54,832 bases of DNA from assembly GCF_022347765.1 (NCBI RefSeq), contig NZ_JAKRFZ010000027.1, forward strand, positions 1 to 54,832, read 5' to 3'. Origin of the DNA: Pseudoalteromonas sp. OOF1S-7 (lineage in GTDB: Bacteria; Pseudomonadota; Gammaproteobacteria; Enterobacterales; Alteromonadaceae). The notes beneath the pieces were generated by a model, which saw only the letters and a program-made list of their open reading frames with translations, was not told the DNA's origin and did no database searches. The translations under genes were made by a program, and so were the position numbers. Each line of letters starts with the position of its first letter. The stretch's first letter is position 1. Below, in pieces: positions 9,546 to 17,615 of this stretch.

Positions 9546-10307
9546 TCAAACTGCCAGCAACTTCTGCATGACCTTAGACTGGGGGGCACGAAAAATTGCT
9601 TCACAGTGTCCATATTCCACACTTTTTCCCCGGCTCAATACCAGTAACTTATCACTCATGTGGCGAACCAGACTGAGATGATGGGTGATCAGGATATAGC
9701 TCAACCCGGAATCACGTTGCAGTTCCAGTAGCAAGTTTACGGTTTGCGCCCGAACTGACGGGTCGAGTGACGACAATGCTTCATCCAGTACCACCACTTT
9801 GGGGTCCAGGATCAAGGCGCGCGCCAGTGCCACACGCTGCAATTGCCCACCACTGAACATATGGGGATAGTAATCGTAGTGCTCGGAAAGTAGGCCAACA
9901 CGAGATAAGGTTGCATTGATCTTTTTGTCGCGCTGACGCTTGGTGAGCTGGGTATTTAAGCGCAGGCAGTCGTCCAGCATATCCCCTATGGTCAGACCCG
10001 GATTGAGTGAGCGAGTCGGATCCTGAAAGATAAGCCGGATATGACGACAATCATGGTTGTGATGACCGTTGTCTTCAATCATCTCACCACTTAGCAGGAT
10101 CTGCCCCGAATCGGCATGCTCTGCGCCCGCGAGAACCCGGGCCAGGGTACTTTTACCTGAGCCGGTTTCACCAATCACCGCCAGCGTTTCGCCCGGTGCC
10201 ACGGCAAAAGAAACGTCTTTAAGCACCTTAACGCGCTTGCGTCGGAACAGGCCTGCCCGGGTGTTAAAGGTTTTATTCAATGACTGCACCTTCAGCACGG
10301 GTTGCAT
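9546..10307 (-). CDS. sapF: SapF-type peptide ABC transporter ATP-binding protein
   Basis: The protein has 253 residues from the ATG at 10307, which follows AGGAGA; a longer open frame extends to 10388 but lies within sapD. Walker A GETGSGKST is at residues 46-54, the signature is SGGQLQR and Walker B is VVVLDEA. It is the last gene of the sapABCDF order and overlaps sapD by 16 bases. In enterics SapF is one of two ATPases of a dipeptide-like importer linked to antimicrobial-peptide resistance and to Trk potassium uptake. The assignment rests on family features and gene order. Confidence 0.9.
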   Translation of the reverse strand: MQPVLKVQSLNKTFNTRAGLFRRKRVKVLKDVSFAVAPGETLAVIGETGSGKSTLARVLAGAEHADSGQILLSGEMIEDNGHHNHDCRHIRLIFQDPTRSLNPGLTIGDMLDDCLRLNTQLTKRQRDKKINATLSRVGLLSEHYDYYPHMFSGGQLQRVALARALILDPKVVVLDEALSSLDPSVRAQTVNLLLELQRDSGLSYILITHHLSLVRHMSDKLLVLSRGKSVEYGHCEAIFRAPQSKVMQKLLAV

Positions 10308-11299
10308 TTTTTCTTCTCCTGAAGCAATGGAAAGTGGCAGGCATAGGCGTGCCCATGCGATTTCACCTGATCTGGTGTGACTACACACTCACGCTGTGCT
10401 TGCGGGCAACGAGGGCCCAGCCGACAGCCAATTGGTAAGTGCTGTAAAGGCGGAATGGTGCCTTTGAGTGCAAAGAAAGACGCTTTGTGGCCAGTTCCAT
10501 GGGCGTAGTCGGGCAAAGATTTCACCAGCGCCTGCGTATAGGGGTGATAAGGATGGCAAAAGACTTTTGTTGTGGGCCCCGCCTCAACCATCTGGCCACA
10601 ATAGAGTACATGCATGGCATGAGACCAGTCGGCGATTTCTTCCAGCTCATGGGTGATCATCAAGATCGACATGTTTTTAAGCTGATTAAGGCTTTTTAAT
10701 AAGCGAAAAACCTGTGCCCGGGTGGTGGTTTCGAGTGCCGTAGTGGGTTCATCGGCAATCAGTAACTTGGGGCTTCTGGCAATGGCCATCGCTATCATCA
10801 CCTTCTGACAGACGCCTTCCGAGAGCTCATGAGGGTAGCTACCGGACACCCGGCGGTGATCCCGGATCCCCACTTTGTGCAGCAGGGCTTTGACCTTTTC
10901 TTTGCGCTCATTGCGGCGGCTGAAAAAGCCCCCTTTAAAACAATTATCGGGCAAAGATTCAGCGACTTGCTCAAAAATCTTAGCGGTTGGGTCAAGGCTT
11001 CGGCTGGGCTCCTGGTAGATCATGGCAATATCCCGGCTTACCAGTTTACGACGTTTCTCCGGGCTCAGGCGCATCAGATCAACCCCTTGCCAGTGCATCC
11101 GATCCGCGGTGACCCGCCAGCGGTTGTTTAAAACCCCGACAATGGCTTTGGCTATCAGACTTTTACCTGAACCGGATTCACCCACAAGCGCATGCACTTC
11201 ACCTTCTTTCAGACTCATACTGACCCGGTCAACGGCGCGGATCACACCATTGTCCGTAGGTAACTCTATGGTGAGGTTTTTGATATCAAGTAATTGCAT
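10292..11299 (-). CDS. sapD: SapD-type peptide ABC transporter ATP-binding protein
   Basis: This 335-residue ATPase has Walker A GESGSGKS at about residues 40-47 and Walker B LLIADEPT. Its signature is degenerate, LSEGVCQK in place of LSGGQ. From memory, E. coli SapD has a similarly altered signature, so this is a family feature rather than damage. A C-terminal cysteine-containing oligopeptide-ABC tail is present (GCRLGPRCPQAQ). It shares one base with sapC upstream and overlaps sapF downstream. It should pair with SapF on the cytoplasmic face of SapB/SapC. Confidence 0.92.
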   Translation of the reverse strand: MQLLDIKNLTIELPTDNGVIRAVDRVSMSLKEGEVHALVGESGSGKSLIAKAIVGVLNNRWRVTADRMHWQGVDLMRLSPEKRRKLVSRDIAMIYQEPSRSLDPTAKIFEQVAESLPDNCFKGGFFSRRNERKEKVKALLHKVGIRDHRRVSGSYPHELSEGVCQKVMIAMAIARSPKLLIADEPTTALETTTRAQVFRLLKSLNQLKNMSILMITHELEEIADWSHAMHVLYCGQMVEAGPTTKVFCHPYHPYTQALVKSLPDYAHGTGHKASFFALKGTIPPLQHLPIGCRLGPRCPQAQRECVVTPDQVKSHGHAYACHFPLLQEKKKCNPC

Positions 11300-12192
11300 T
11301 AATCCGCCTTTCTCGCCTGCAATGCGTCACGTAACCCGTCTCCGACAAGGTTAGTTGCAAGCACCGATAAAAACAATAGCGCCCCGGGCAAGCCCACGGT
11401 CCAGGGGGCAAGGTAAATGAGGCCCAGATTTTCTGCCAGCATCGCACCCCACTCGGTGGTGGGCGGCTGAGCTCCGAGCTTCAAAAAGCCCAGTGCTGCA
11501 ATATCCAGAATTGCTGTAGACAATGCCAGTGTGAATATCACCACGATATGTTCATAAATATTGGGTAGTACGCCTCGTACTATCAACTGCCAACGATTGG
11601 CGCCATCCAACCTGAATGCACTGATATAGTCTTTGTTAAGTTCTTCAACCACCAGATTGCGGATCGAATGAATATATTGAGGAAGCAGCGCGAAAATAAT
11701 CGCCCACACGGTATTGAATAAGCCCGGGCCCAAAATGGCAATAATGATGATGGCTAGCAGCAGTGAGGGAATGGCCAGCGTGATATCCAGCAAGTGATTG
11801 AGCAAGCTCGACTTGAAGCCCTGGCTACATCCGGCCAAAGTGCCCAGCACCACCCCCATCAGGGTGGTTAATAATGCCGCCACAATAGATAATCCAAAGG
11901 TATAGGTGGCGCCACGCATCAGACGAGACAATACGTCCCGGCCCAAATCGTCAGTACCCAGGATGAAATTCACGTTGCCCTCATCGTGCCAGGAAGGGGG
12001 CAGCAATAAGGCGTCGGCATGTTGTTGATCTATGCCGTAAGGTGCCAGCAGAGGCGCCAGCAACGCAAGCAAAGCAAGCGCAATAAATAGCCACAAGCCG
12101 ACCAGTGCCGGGTGATTGGCTTTAAACTTTCGCCACAGCCGGGATAACGGAGAGCGGTTCGACTCTTCTGTAAAGAGGTTAAACTTTGCCAT
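11299..12192 (-). CDS. sapC: SapC-type peptide ABC transporter permease
   Basis: The protein has 297 residues. An N-terminal OppC-like segment and helix (about 30-50) precede a binding-protein-dependent permease domain with several further helices. The EAA-like loop is visible around FRLDGANRWQLIVRGVLPN. The gene overlaps the end of sapB by 14 bases, a sign of translational coupling. It forms the second transmembrane subunit of the Sap importer. Confidence 0.93.
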   Translation of the reverse strand: MAKFNLFTEESNRSPLSRLWRKFKANHPALVGLWLFIALALLALLAPLLAPYGIDQQHADALLLPPSWHDEGNVNFILGTDDLGRDVLSRLMRGATYTFGLSIVAALLTTLMGVVLGTLAGCSQGFKSSLLNHLLDITLAIPSLLLAIIIIAILGPGLFNTVWAIIFALLPQYIHSIRNLVVEELNKDYISAFRLDGANRWQLIVRGVLPNIYEHIVVIFTLALSTAILDIAALGFLKLGAQPPTTEWGAMLAENLGLIYLAPWTVGLPGALLFLSVLATNLVGDGLRDALQARKAD

Positions 12193-13213
12193 GGGCCTGA
12201 TTCCTGGCTAACGGGTCAAGGAGCGTGTGGATCACATCGGCCAGCATATTGGCGAAAATGACAAAAAAGGAGACCGCAAGCAGTCCCCCCTGAATGGCCG
12301 GGTAGTCTCGCTGATAGATACTCTCAATCATCCAGCGACCAATTCCGGGCCAGGAAAAAATCACTTCGGTTACCATGGCCAGCGTGATCAGTGTACTAAA
12401 TTGCAGACCGATTTGTTTTATTACTGGTAACAGTGCGTTACGCAGAGCATGGTCGAGGATCAGCTGACGGCGGTTGAGGCCTTTTGCCCGAGCCGTTTTA
12501 ATGTAGTTTTGTTCCAGTACCGTTAACATGGAATCCCGGGTAAAACGCACTAATACGGTGGTTGGGTACATGGCCAGCACCACAGTGGGCAGGGTCAGAT
12601 GGTGCAGTGCATCTGCAAACGCCTGGCCGCCATAAGGAAAGTCATGTAACCAGATATCCAGCAGGATAAAGTTGGTGACCGCTGGGATCTCATAAAGCAG
12701 ACCAATACGGCCCGACATGGGGAACCAGCCAAAGCTAAGGCAGAAAATCATAATCAGTAACAAGGCCAACCAGAACACGGGAATAGAGAAACCCAGCAAG
12801 GTCAGCGAGCTGATCACTTTGTCCGGCCATTTATTGTGATAGGCACTGGCGACAACACCGGCCGGGATCCCCAGACACAGCGCCACAATCAGTGCATATA
12901 CACAAAGCTCAATGGTGGCGGGAAATAGCTGTTTAATGTGGCCGAATACAGCCTGGCCCGAGGACAAAGACAGCCCCCAGTCACCCTGAACAAGGCGTAC
13001 CAGAAAGGCCTGATACTGGACCAGCAGGTTGTCGTCTATGTGATACTTTTGCTCCAGAATTTGTGTCTCGCTGAAGTTGGCATTCAGCTCGCCACTGAAG
13101 TTGGTCAGCAGATCACCGGGAAACAAGTAATTCAGCGCAAAGGTAAATGCTGTCAGGGCAAATAGCATAAACAGCAGCAGGCTGAGGCGACGAAACAGAA
13201 AGTCAGCAAACAT
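12179..13213 (-). CDS. sapB: SapB-type peptide ABC transporter permease
   Basis: The protein has 344 residues. The first helix is at about 10-30, followed by a periplasmic segment and a five-helix permease domain. The conserved loop reads KTARAKGLNRRQLILDHALRNALLP, the EAA motif of DppB/OppB-type permeases. The gap to sapA is only two bases. It is predicted to form the membrane channel together with SapC. Confidence 0.93.
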   Translation of the reverse strand: MFADFLFRRLSLLLFMLFALTAFTFALNYLFPGDLLTNFSGELNANFSETQILEQKYHIDDNLLVQYQAFLVRLVQGDWGLSLSSGQAVFGHIKQLFPATIELCVYALIVALCLGIPAGVVASAYHNKWPDKVISSLTLLGFSIPVFWLALLLIMIFCLSFGWFPMSGRIGLLYEIPAVTNFILLDIWLHDFPYGGQAFADALHHLTLPTVVLAMYPTTVLVRFTRDSMLTVLEQNYIKTARAKGLNRRQLILDHALRNALLPVIKQIGLQFSTLITLAMVTEVIFSWPGIGRWMIESIYQRDYPAIQGGLLAVSFFVIFANMLADVIHTLLDPLARNQAHGKV

Positions 13214-13215
13214 AA

Positions 13216-14895
13216 TTAGTTTTTCCTCGCATTCGCCAAAGAGATGCCGCCGAACGGGCGCAACTCGATGCCCATCACACTGGTATTACTGGCCTGAAAG
13301 CGCATGCCATGGGCAATTGGCACCAGCGGTAGTTCGGCAATCAACATTTGCTGAGCCTGTTGATAAAACTCCTTACGCTGCTGCAGATCGGTTGTATCCA
13401 GCGCTTGAGTCAGTAATAAGTCAAATTCCGGATTACACCAGTTTGCAGGGTTCTTGCCACTAAAGGCGGCTGTGCAGCTTAACAAAGGGCTGAAAAAGTT
13501 ATCCGGATCTGGTGTATCTGCGGCCCAGCCCAGCAGCACGCTATCGTGTTCGTGGCGGTCTACACGCTCCAAAAAGGTGTTCCACTCATATTCAACAATG
13601 GTCGCACGGATCCCTATTTCACGCAGGTCGCTCTGGATCAGTTCGGCCATTTTTCGGGCATTGGGGTTATAAATGCGCGACACCGGCATAGCCCACAAAT
13701 CCATTTCAAAGCCATCTGGATACCCTGCCTGTGTCAGAAACTCCCGGGCGCGTTCCGGATCATAGCTGGGCATTGCCTGAGTCTGAAATGCCCAGGAAGA
13801 AGGTGGCAATATAGAACGGGCCTGGATCCCGTTGCCGTAAAACACCGCTTTCATGATTTTTTGAAAGTCGATACTGTGTGCCAGTGCTTTGCGCACCAGG
13901 ACATTATCAAACGGCGGTTTTTCAGTGTTAAACGCCCAGTAGCCAACGTTCAGATTAACGGCTTTATCGACCCGGATATCTTTGCGCGCCGCCAGGGTTT
14001 CCAGCTGAGTGGCACTGGGGTGCGCGGTGATGTCGCATTCCTTGGTCAGCATTTTGGCAATGCGGCTGGTATTGTTAGTGGTGATGTCGTACACCAGCTG
14101 ATCCATGGCCAGGTCGTGTTTCCAGTAACCCGGATGCTTGTGATAGCGGATCAGGTTGTCACGCAAAAAGCCTTTGTACTTGTAGGGGCCGGTGCCCACT
14201 GGCAGCATGTCAAAATCCTGTTTTCGCTCCTGTGCTACCAGTTGCATGGCGTACTCCTGCGACAGGATCACCGCAAAGTCAGTGGCAATATTGGATAAAA
14301 AGCTACTTTCACTGCTGAATAGTTCAAATCTTACTGTGTAGTCGTCTACCTTGATTATCTGACGGATCAGCTGATCCATGCCAACACTCTGAAAATAGGG
14401 GTAATTAGCATCACCGACAAAATGAAACGGATTGTACACATCGAACAGACGGTTAAACGAAAACACCACGTCATCGGCAGTCATAGTCCGGGTGGGGGTA
14501 AAATAGTCCGTGCTATGAAAAGAGACATCTTTGCGCAGCGTAAAGGTGACTTGCTTACCATCTTCACTGATCTCCCAGCCGGTTGCCAGTTCAGGGCGAA
14601 ATTCTGCGGTGAGTGGATCTATGCTGATCAGCGTGTTGTATAGCTGGTTAGCTATGATATCTATGGTTGAACCTGTTGTGGTGACCTGTGGATTAAACGA
14701 CACCGGATTAGCTTCGGCGCAATAGACGATCCCCTGGATCTTGCGCTGGGTCTGTGCTTTGTTATCACTACAGCCACTGAGCAGCAGAGCGATGAACGCA
14801 GTGATGGGTAGCAGCCAGCCTTTGCCCAGATGCTGACACAATGGCACCAGACAGAGTGCCCGGGTCGGTGGTTTATCAGTTGCTCTGTTAGCCAC
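13216..14895 (-). CDS. sapA: SapA-type periplasmic solute-binding lipoprotein
   Basis: This 559-residue member of the family-5 solute-binding proteins starts at a GTG (14895) with AAGAGG seven bases upstream. A hydrophobic signal ends in the lipobox LLSGC near residue 42, so a lipid-anchored form is predicted. The body carries the family hallmark TFTLRKDVSFHS. It is the binding component of the Sap importer. The gene begins two bases after pspF ends, so transporter and regulator are probably read as one message. Ligand identity is not visible. Confidence 0.92.
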   Translation of the reverse strand: MANRATDKPPTRALCLVPLCQHLGKGWLLPITAFIALLLSGCSDNKAQTQRKIQGIVYCAEANPVSFNPQVTTTGSTIDIIANQLYNTLISIDPLTAEFRPELATGWEISEDGKQVTFTLRKDVSFHSTDYFTPTRTMTADDVVFSFNRLFDVYNPFHFVGDANYPYFQSVGMDQLIRQIIKVDDYTVRFELFSSESSFLSNIATDFAVILSQEYAMQLVAQERKQDFDMLPVGTGPYKYKGFLRDNLIRYHKHPGYWKHDLAMDQLVYDITTNNTSRIAKMLTKECDITAHPSATQLETLAARKDIRVDKAVNLNVGYWAFNTEKPPFDNVLVRKALAHSIDFQKIMKAVFYGNGIQARSILPPSSWAFQTQAMPSYDPERAREFLTQAGYPDGFEMDLWAMPVSRIYNPNARKMAELIQSDLREIGIRATIVEYEWNTFLERVDRHEHDSVLLGWAADTPDPDNFFSPLLSCTAAFSGKNPANWCNPEFDLLLTQALDTTDLQQRKEFYQQAQQMLIAELPLVPIAHGMRFQASNTSVMGIELRPFGGISLANARKN

Positions 14896-14897
14896 GG

Positions 14898-15962
14898 CTA
14901 AGCCTCTTGTTGCGAGTCCAGTAGATTGTATTTTTTCAGATAGCCCCGTAGCTGATGATAAGTCAGGCCAAGGTTCTGAGCGGTTTTTTTCTGGTTAAAC
15001 TGGCTATGCTCCAGGGCATTGCGCAGCAGGTCGATTTCAAACTCATTGGAGAGTGACTTCAGATCGCACGGAAACGAGGAAACAGACGGTTTGGTTTGCG
15101 GTGCTTCTGCCATAACCACAGGGGCCACAGCTGCCTGAGCTGGGATATCTACGGCTCTTTTAATGCGTTGCGTGGGTCGGTAGGGACTGGCAAACGGGTC
15201 GAATACAATCTGGTGCACAGCCAATTGCTCACTGCCATGACGATATAAACTCCGTTCCACCACATTCTTGAGCTCACGAATATTGCCCGGCCAGGGATAA
15301 TCGAGCAGCAATTCAGTGGCGCTGCGGGTAAAGCCGCTGAATAACGACCAGCCCAGATCGCGGGCCATATTAATAGCAAAATGTTCAGCCAGTAGCAGGA
15401 TATCTTCTTTACGTTCGCGCAATGGGGGAAGTGTGATAACGTCAAAGGCTAACCGATCGAGTAAGTCGTGGCGAAATTCGCCATGCTCAGCAAGTGTCGG
15501 CAGGTCTTCATTGGTGGCGCAGACGAGTCGGGTGTCGACCTTAACTGTTTGTTTACCACCAACCCGTTCAAATTCACCATATTCAATTACCCGCAGGAGT
15601 TTTTCCTGCACCATGGCTGAGGTATTGGCAAGCTCATCAAGAAACAGGGTGCCGCCATTGGCACGCTCAAAGCGACCTTCGTGTCGTTTACTGGCACCGG
15701 TGAACGCGCCACTCTCGTGACCGAACAGCTCACTTTCCAGTAAGTTCTCGTTCAATGCAGCACAGTTGAGTTTGACATAGTTCTGATCCCAGCGCTCGGA
15801 TAAGTAGTGTAATCGTGCCGCAATCAACTCTTTACCTGTACCACGCTCACCGATGATCAGCACCGGTTTCTCCAGTGGAGCGAGCTGTGAGACCTGGTCC
15901 AATACAGCCAGAAAGCTATCAGACTGGCCGAGTAAATTATCCTGTTGGCGAAACTGGCTCAT
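14898..15962 (-). CDS. pspF: PspF, sigma-54 enhancer-binding activator of the phage-shock response
   Basis: The protein has 354 residues. There is no receiver or sensor domain: the AAA+ domain begins almost at once, with Walker A GERGTGKE at 38-45, the sigma-54-contacting ESGAFTGA loop near 85 and Walker B GGTLFLDE. A C-terminal Fis-type helix-turn-helix contains KKTAQNLGLTYHQLRGYL. Lack of an N-terminal regulatory domain is diagnostic of PspF, which is held inactive by PspA. It is divergent from pspA across 180 bases holding a sigma-54 promoter, and it heads the sap operon. Confidence 0.96.
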   Translation of the reverse strand: MSQFRQQDNLLGQSDSFLAVLDQVSQLAPLEKPVLIIGERGTGKELIAARLHYLSERWDQNYVKLNCAALNENLLESELFGHESGAFTGASKRHEGRFERANGGTLFLDELANTSAMVQEKLLRVIEYGEFERVGGKQTVKVDTRLVCATNEDLPTLAEHGEFRHDLLDRLAFDVITLPPLRERKEDILLLAEHFAINMARDLGWSLFSGFTRSATELLLDYPWPGNIRELKNVVERSLYRHGSEQLAVHQIVFDPFASPYRPTQRIKRAVDIPAQAAVAPVVMAEAPQTKPSVSSFPCDLKSLSNEFEIDLLRNALEHSQFNQKKTAQNLGLTYHQLRGYLKKYNLLDSQQEA

Positions 15963-16081
15963 ATTGCCTAACTCTTAGTATTTTTGACTAACATCTAGTG
16001 TATTTTAAAAACCGGTGAAGCGAAAGTATTTTTGTATTATTATAACCTTTTGATTCTAATAAAGTAATTTTATTGAAAAGT

Positions 16082-16097
16082 TGGCAAGCTAATTGAT
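16082..16097 (+). promoter_or_regulatory. Sigma-54 promoter of the psp operon
   Basis: TGGCAAG-CTAA-TTGAT matches the TGGCACG-N4-TTGCW consensus at 10 of 12 positions, with exact GG-N10-GA spacing. It lies 46 bases before the pspA ATG, and an activator of the right class is divergently encoded. PspF sites would be expected in the AT-rich stretch 15970-16080, but no clear repeat was resolved by eye. Confidence 0.85.
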
Positions 16098-16142
16098 ACA
16101 TCTAATCAGCAAACTAATTACTAACCAAAGAGGTAATAGATT

Positions 16143-16802
16143 ATGGGAATCTTTTCACGTTTTGCTGATATTGTTAATTCTAATATCAATGCGATTCTGG
16201 ATAAAGCGGAAGATCCAGAAAAAATGGTCCGTTTGATCATTCAGGAAATGGAAGACACCTTGGTTGAAGTACGTTCGACGTCGGCAAAAACGCTGGCTGA
16301 GAAAAAAGAACTGGAGCGTCGTGTTGAACAGCTACGCACTCAGGCCCACGACTGGCAGCAAAAAGCGGAACTCGCATTGACCAAAGATCGTGAAGATCTG
16401 GCACGAGCGGCCTTGCTGGAAAAGCAAAAGGCCACGGACGCTGCAGACAGTGTGACACAGGAGCTGGCACACGTTGAGTCACACATTGAAAAACTGCAAC
16501 AGGAAGTTACCACTTTGCAGGAAAAACTGGCCGACGCTAAGGCGCGTCAAAAAGCCATTGTACTGCGTCAGCGTTCAGCCGAATCTCGTCTGGATGTGAA
16601 AAAGGCGCTGGATAGCAGTAAAGTCGAAGATGCACTGAATCGGTTTGAGCGTTATGAAAGCAAAATTGATGGACTGGAATCTCAGGTTGAATCGTACGAT
16701 TTAGGCAAGAAATCACTGGCGGATGAAATTGCTGATCTGCAAAAAAATGAAAAAGTAGACGACGAGCTTGCGGCATTGAAGAAAAAACTGGCCGATAAGT
16801 GA
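16143..16802 (+). CDS. pspA: PspA, phage-shock membrane-maintenance protein and PspF inhibitor
   Basis: This 219-residue protein is almost wholly coiled coil and contains no predicted membrane helix. The N-terminal amphipathic segment GIFSRFADIVNSNINAILDKAEDPEKM is shortened here to its key features: a Phe/Ile-rich face followed by DKAEDPEKM. This is characteristic of PspA/Vipp1 (ESCRT-III-like) proteins. It binds and inhibits PspF in resting cells and forms membrane-bound scaffolds under envelope stress. GAGGTAATAG precedes the start. It is the first gene after the sigma-54 promoter. Confidence 0.97.
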   Translation: MGIFSRFADIVNSNINAILDKAEDPEKMVRLIIQEMEDTLVEVRSTSAKTLAEKKELERRVEQLRTQAHDWQQKAELALTKDREDLARAALLEKQKATDAADSVTQELAHVESHIEKLQQEVTTLQEKLADAKARQKAIVLRQRSAESRLDVKKALDSSKVEDALNRFERYESKIDGLESQVESYDLGKKSLADEIADLQKNEKVDDELAALKKKLADK

Positions 16803-16810
16803 ATTTGACT

Positions 16811-16833
16811 GCACCTGCTGTTAAGGTAGGTGC
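16811..16833 (+). promoter_or_regulatory. Hairpin between pspA and pspB
   Basis: GCACCT pairs with AGGTGC across an 11-base loop directly after the pspA stop. No T-run follows, so it is not a classical terminator. It could reduce read-through or stabilise the pspA message, making PspA more abundant than PspB and PspC. This is weak evidence from a short stem. Confidence 0.3.
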
Positions 16834-16877
16834 AATAATGAAAAGAACAACATGCCCAGGTTAGACAGGAGAGGAAT

Positions 16878-17111
16878 ATGTTTGATGCAGAGATTTTAGT
16901 CGCCCCGATCATTATTTTTATGATTGTCGTGGCACCGCTATGGTTGATCCTGCACTATCGTAGCAAAAAGCAGGTCAGTCAGGGGCTGAGCGAACACGAG
17001 CACCGCCAGCTGGTAGAATTGGCACACAAAGCAGAGAAGATGGCACAACGCGTTGAAACGCTGGAGGCCCTGCTTGACCAAGAGTCACCTGAATGGAGAC
17101 GCAAAGTATGA
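16878..17111 (+). CDS. pspB: PspB, membrane sensor component of the phage-shock system
   Basis: This 77-residue protein has one N-terminal membrane helix (about 8-28) followed by a charged cytoplasmic coiled coil (HEHRQLVELAHKAEKM), the usual length and plan of PspB. AGGAG precedes the start. Its stop overlaps the pspC start as ATGA, so the two are translationally coupled. PspB and PspC together relieve PspA inhibition of PspF. Confidence 0.93.
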   Translation: MFDAEILVAPIIIFMIVVAPLWLILHYRSKKQVSQGLSEHEHRQLVELAHKAEKMAQRVETLEALLDQESPEWRRKV

Positions 17112-17524
17112 GTAAACGTAGACGAGAATTATACCGCGACCCGAAAAGGGGCAAATTAGCGGGGGTGTGCGCGGGGCTGAGCGACTACTTTGACATGGAG
17201 CTTTGGCTGGTCAGGATCTTGTTCGTGACTGCGGTGTTGTTATCCGGTGGCCCGCTGTTTATTGTAGTCTATATCGCCTGTTGGTTTATTTTGGATAAAA
17301 AAGCTGAGGCATCACAAACGCAGGGTGCAGACAGCAGCTATGCAAGCAAAGACGAAGACCCAGTCTCGGTCAAGTTTAAAGTCTGGCAAAAAGGTGAGCC
17401 GCCGCGCCAGGCCCTGTTTGACCTGAAAGATCGTTTGACACGCCTGGATGGCCGCATCCAGCATATGGAGACGTATGTTACTTCGAGCGAGTACACGGTA
17501 AAGCGCGAGATCAATAAACTTTAG
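17108..17524 (+). CDS. pspC: PspC, membrane sensor of the phage-shock response
   Basis: The protein has 138 residues from ATG 17108. An in-frame codon at 17093 is rejected because the overlapping ATGA coupling with pspB fits better. The PspC domain is at about residues 7-68 (DPKRGKLAGVCAGLSDYF, then a helix LVRILFVTAVLLSGG and a second hydrophobic stretch). A cytoplasmic tail ends in a coiled coil. It acts with PspB as the stress-sensing partner of PspA. Confidence 0.94.
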   Translation: MSKRRRELYRDPKRGKLAGVCAGLSDYFDMELWLVRILFVTAVLLSGGPLFIVVYIACWFILDKKAEASQTQGADSSYASKDEDPVSVKFKVWQKGEPPRQALFDLKDRLTRLDGRIQHMETYVTSSEYTVKREINKL

Positions 17525-17544
17525 CCAGAGTGAATGACAGCTAT

Positions 17545-17589
17545 GCAAAGGGGGCGCTGCCCAGGCCTCGGCAGCCCTGTTACCTTTGC
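17545..17589 (+). promoter_or_regulatory. Long imperfect hairpin between pspC and ycjX
   Basis: An outer stem GCAAAGG/CCTTTGC encloses GGG/CCC and CTGCC/GGCAG pairs. It occupies most of the 91-base gap and ends 27 bases before the ycjX start. There is no T-run, so attenuation, processing or a Rho-type boundary is possible. Function is not established. Confidence 0.35.
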
Positions 17590-17615
17590 TGACAGTATAA
17601 GGAATATGTGCCTTT

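Noticed and set aside
13546..14298. 250-codon open frame antisense to sapA
   Set aside because: It is a mirror of a real gene with no recognisable domain or start signal.
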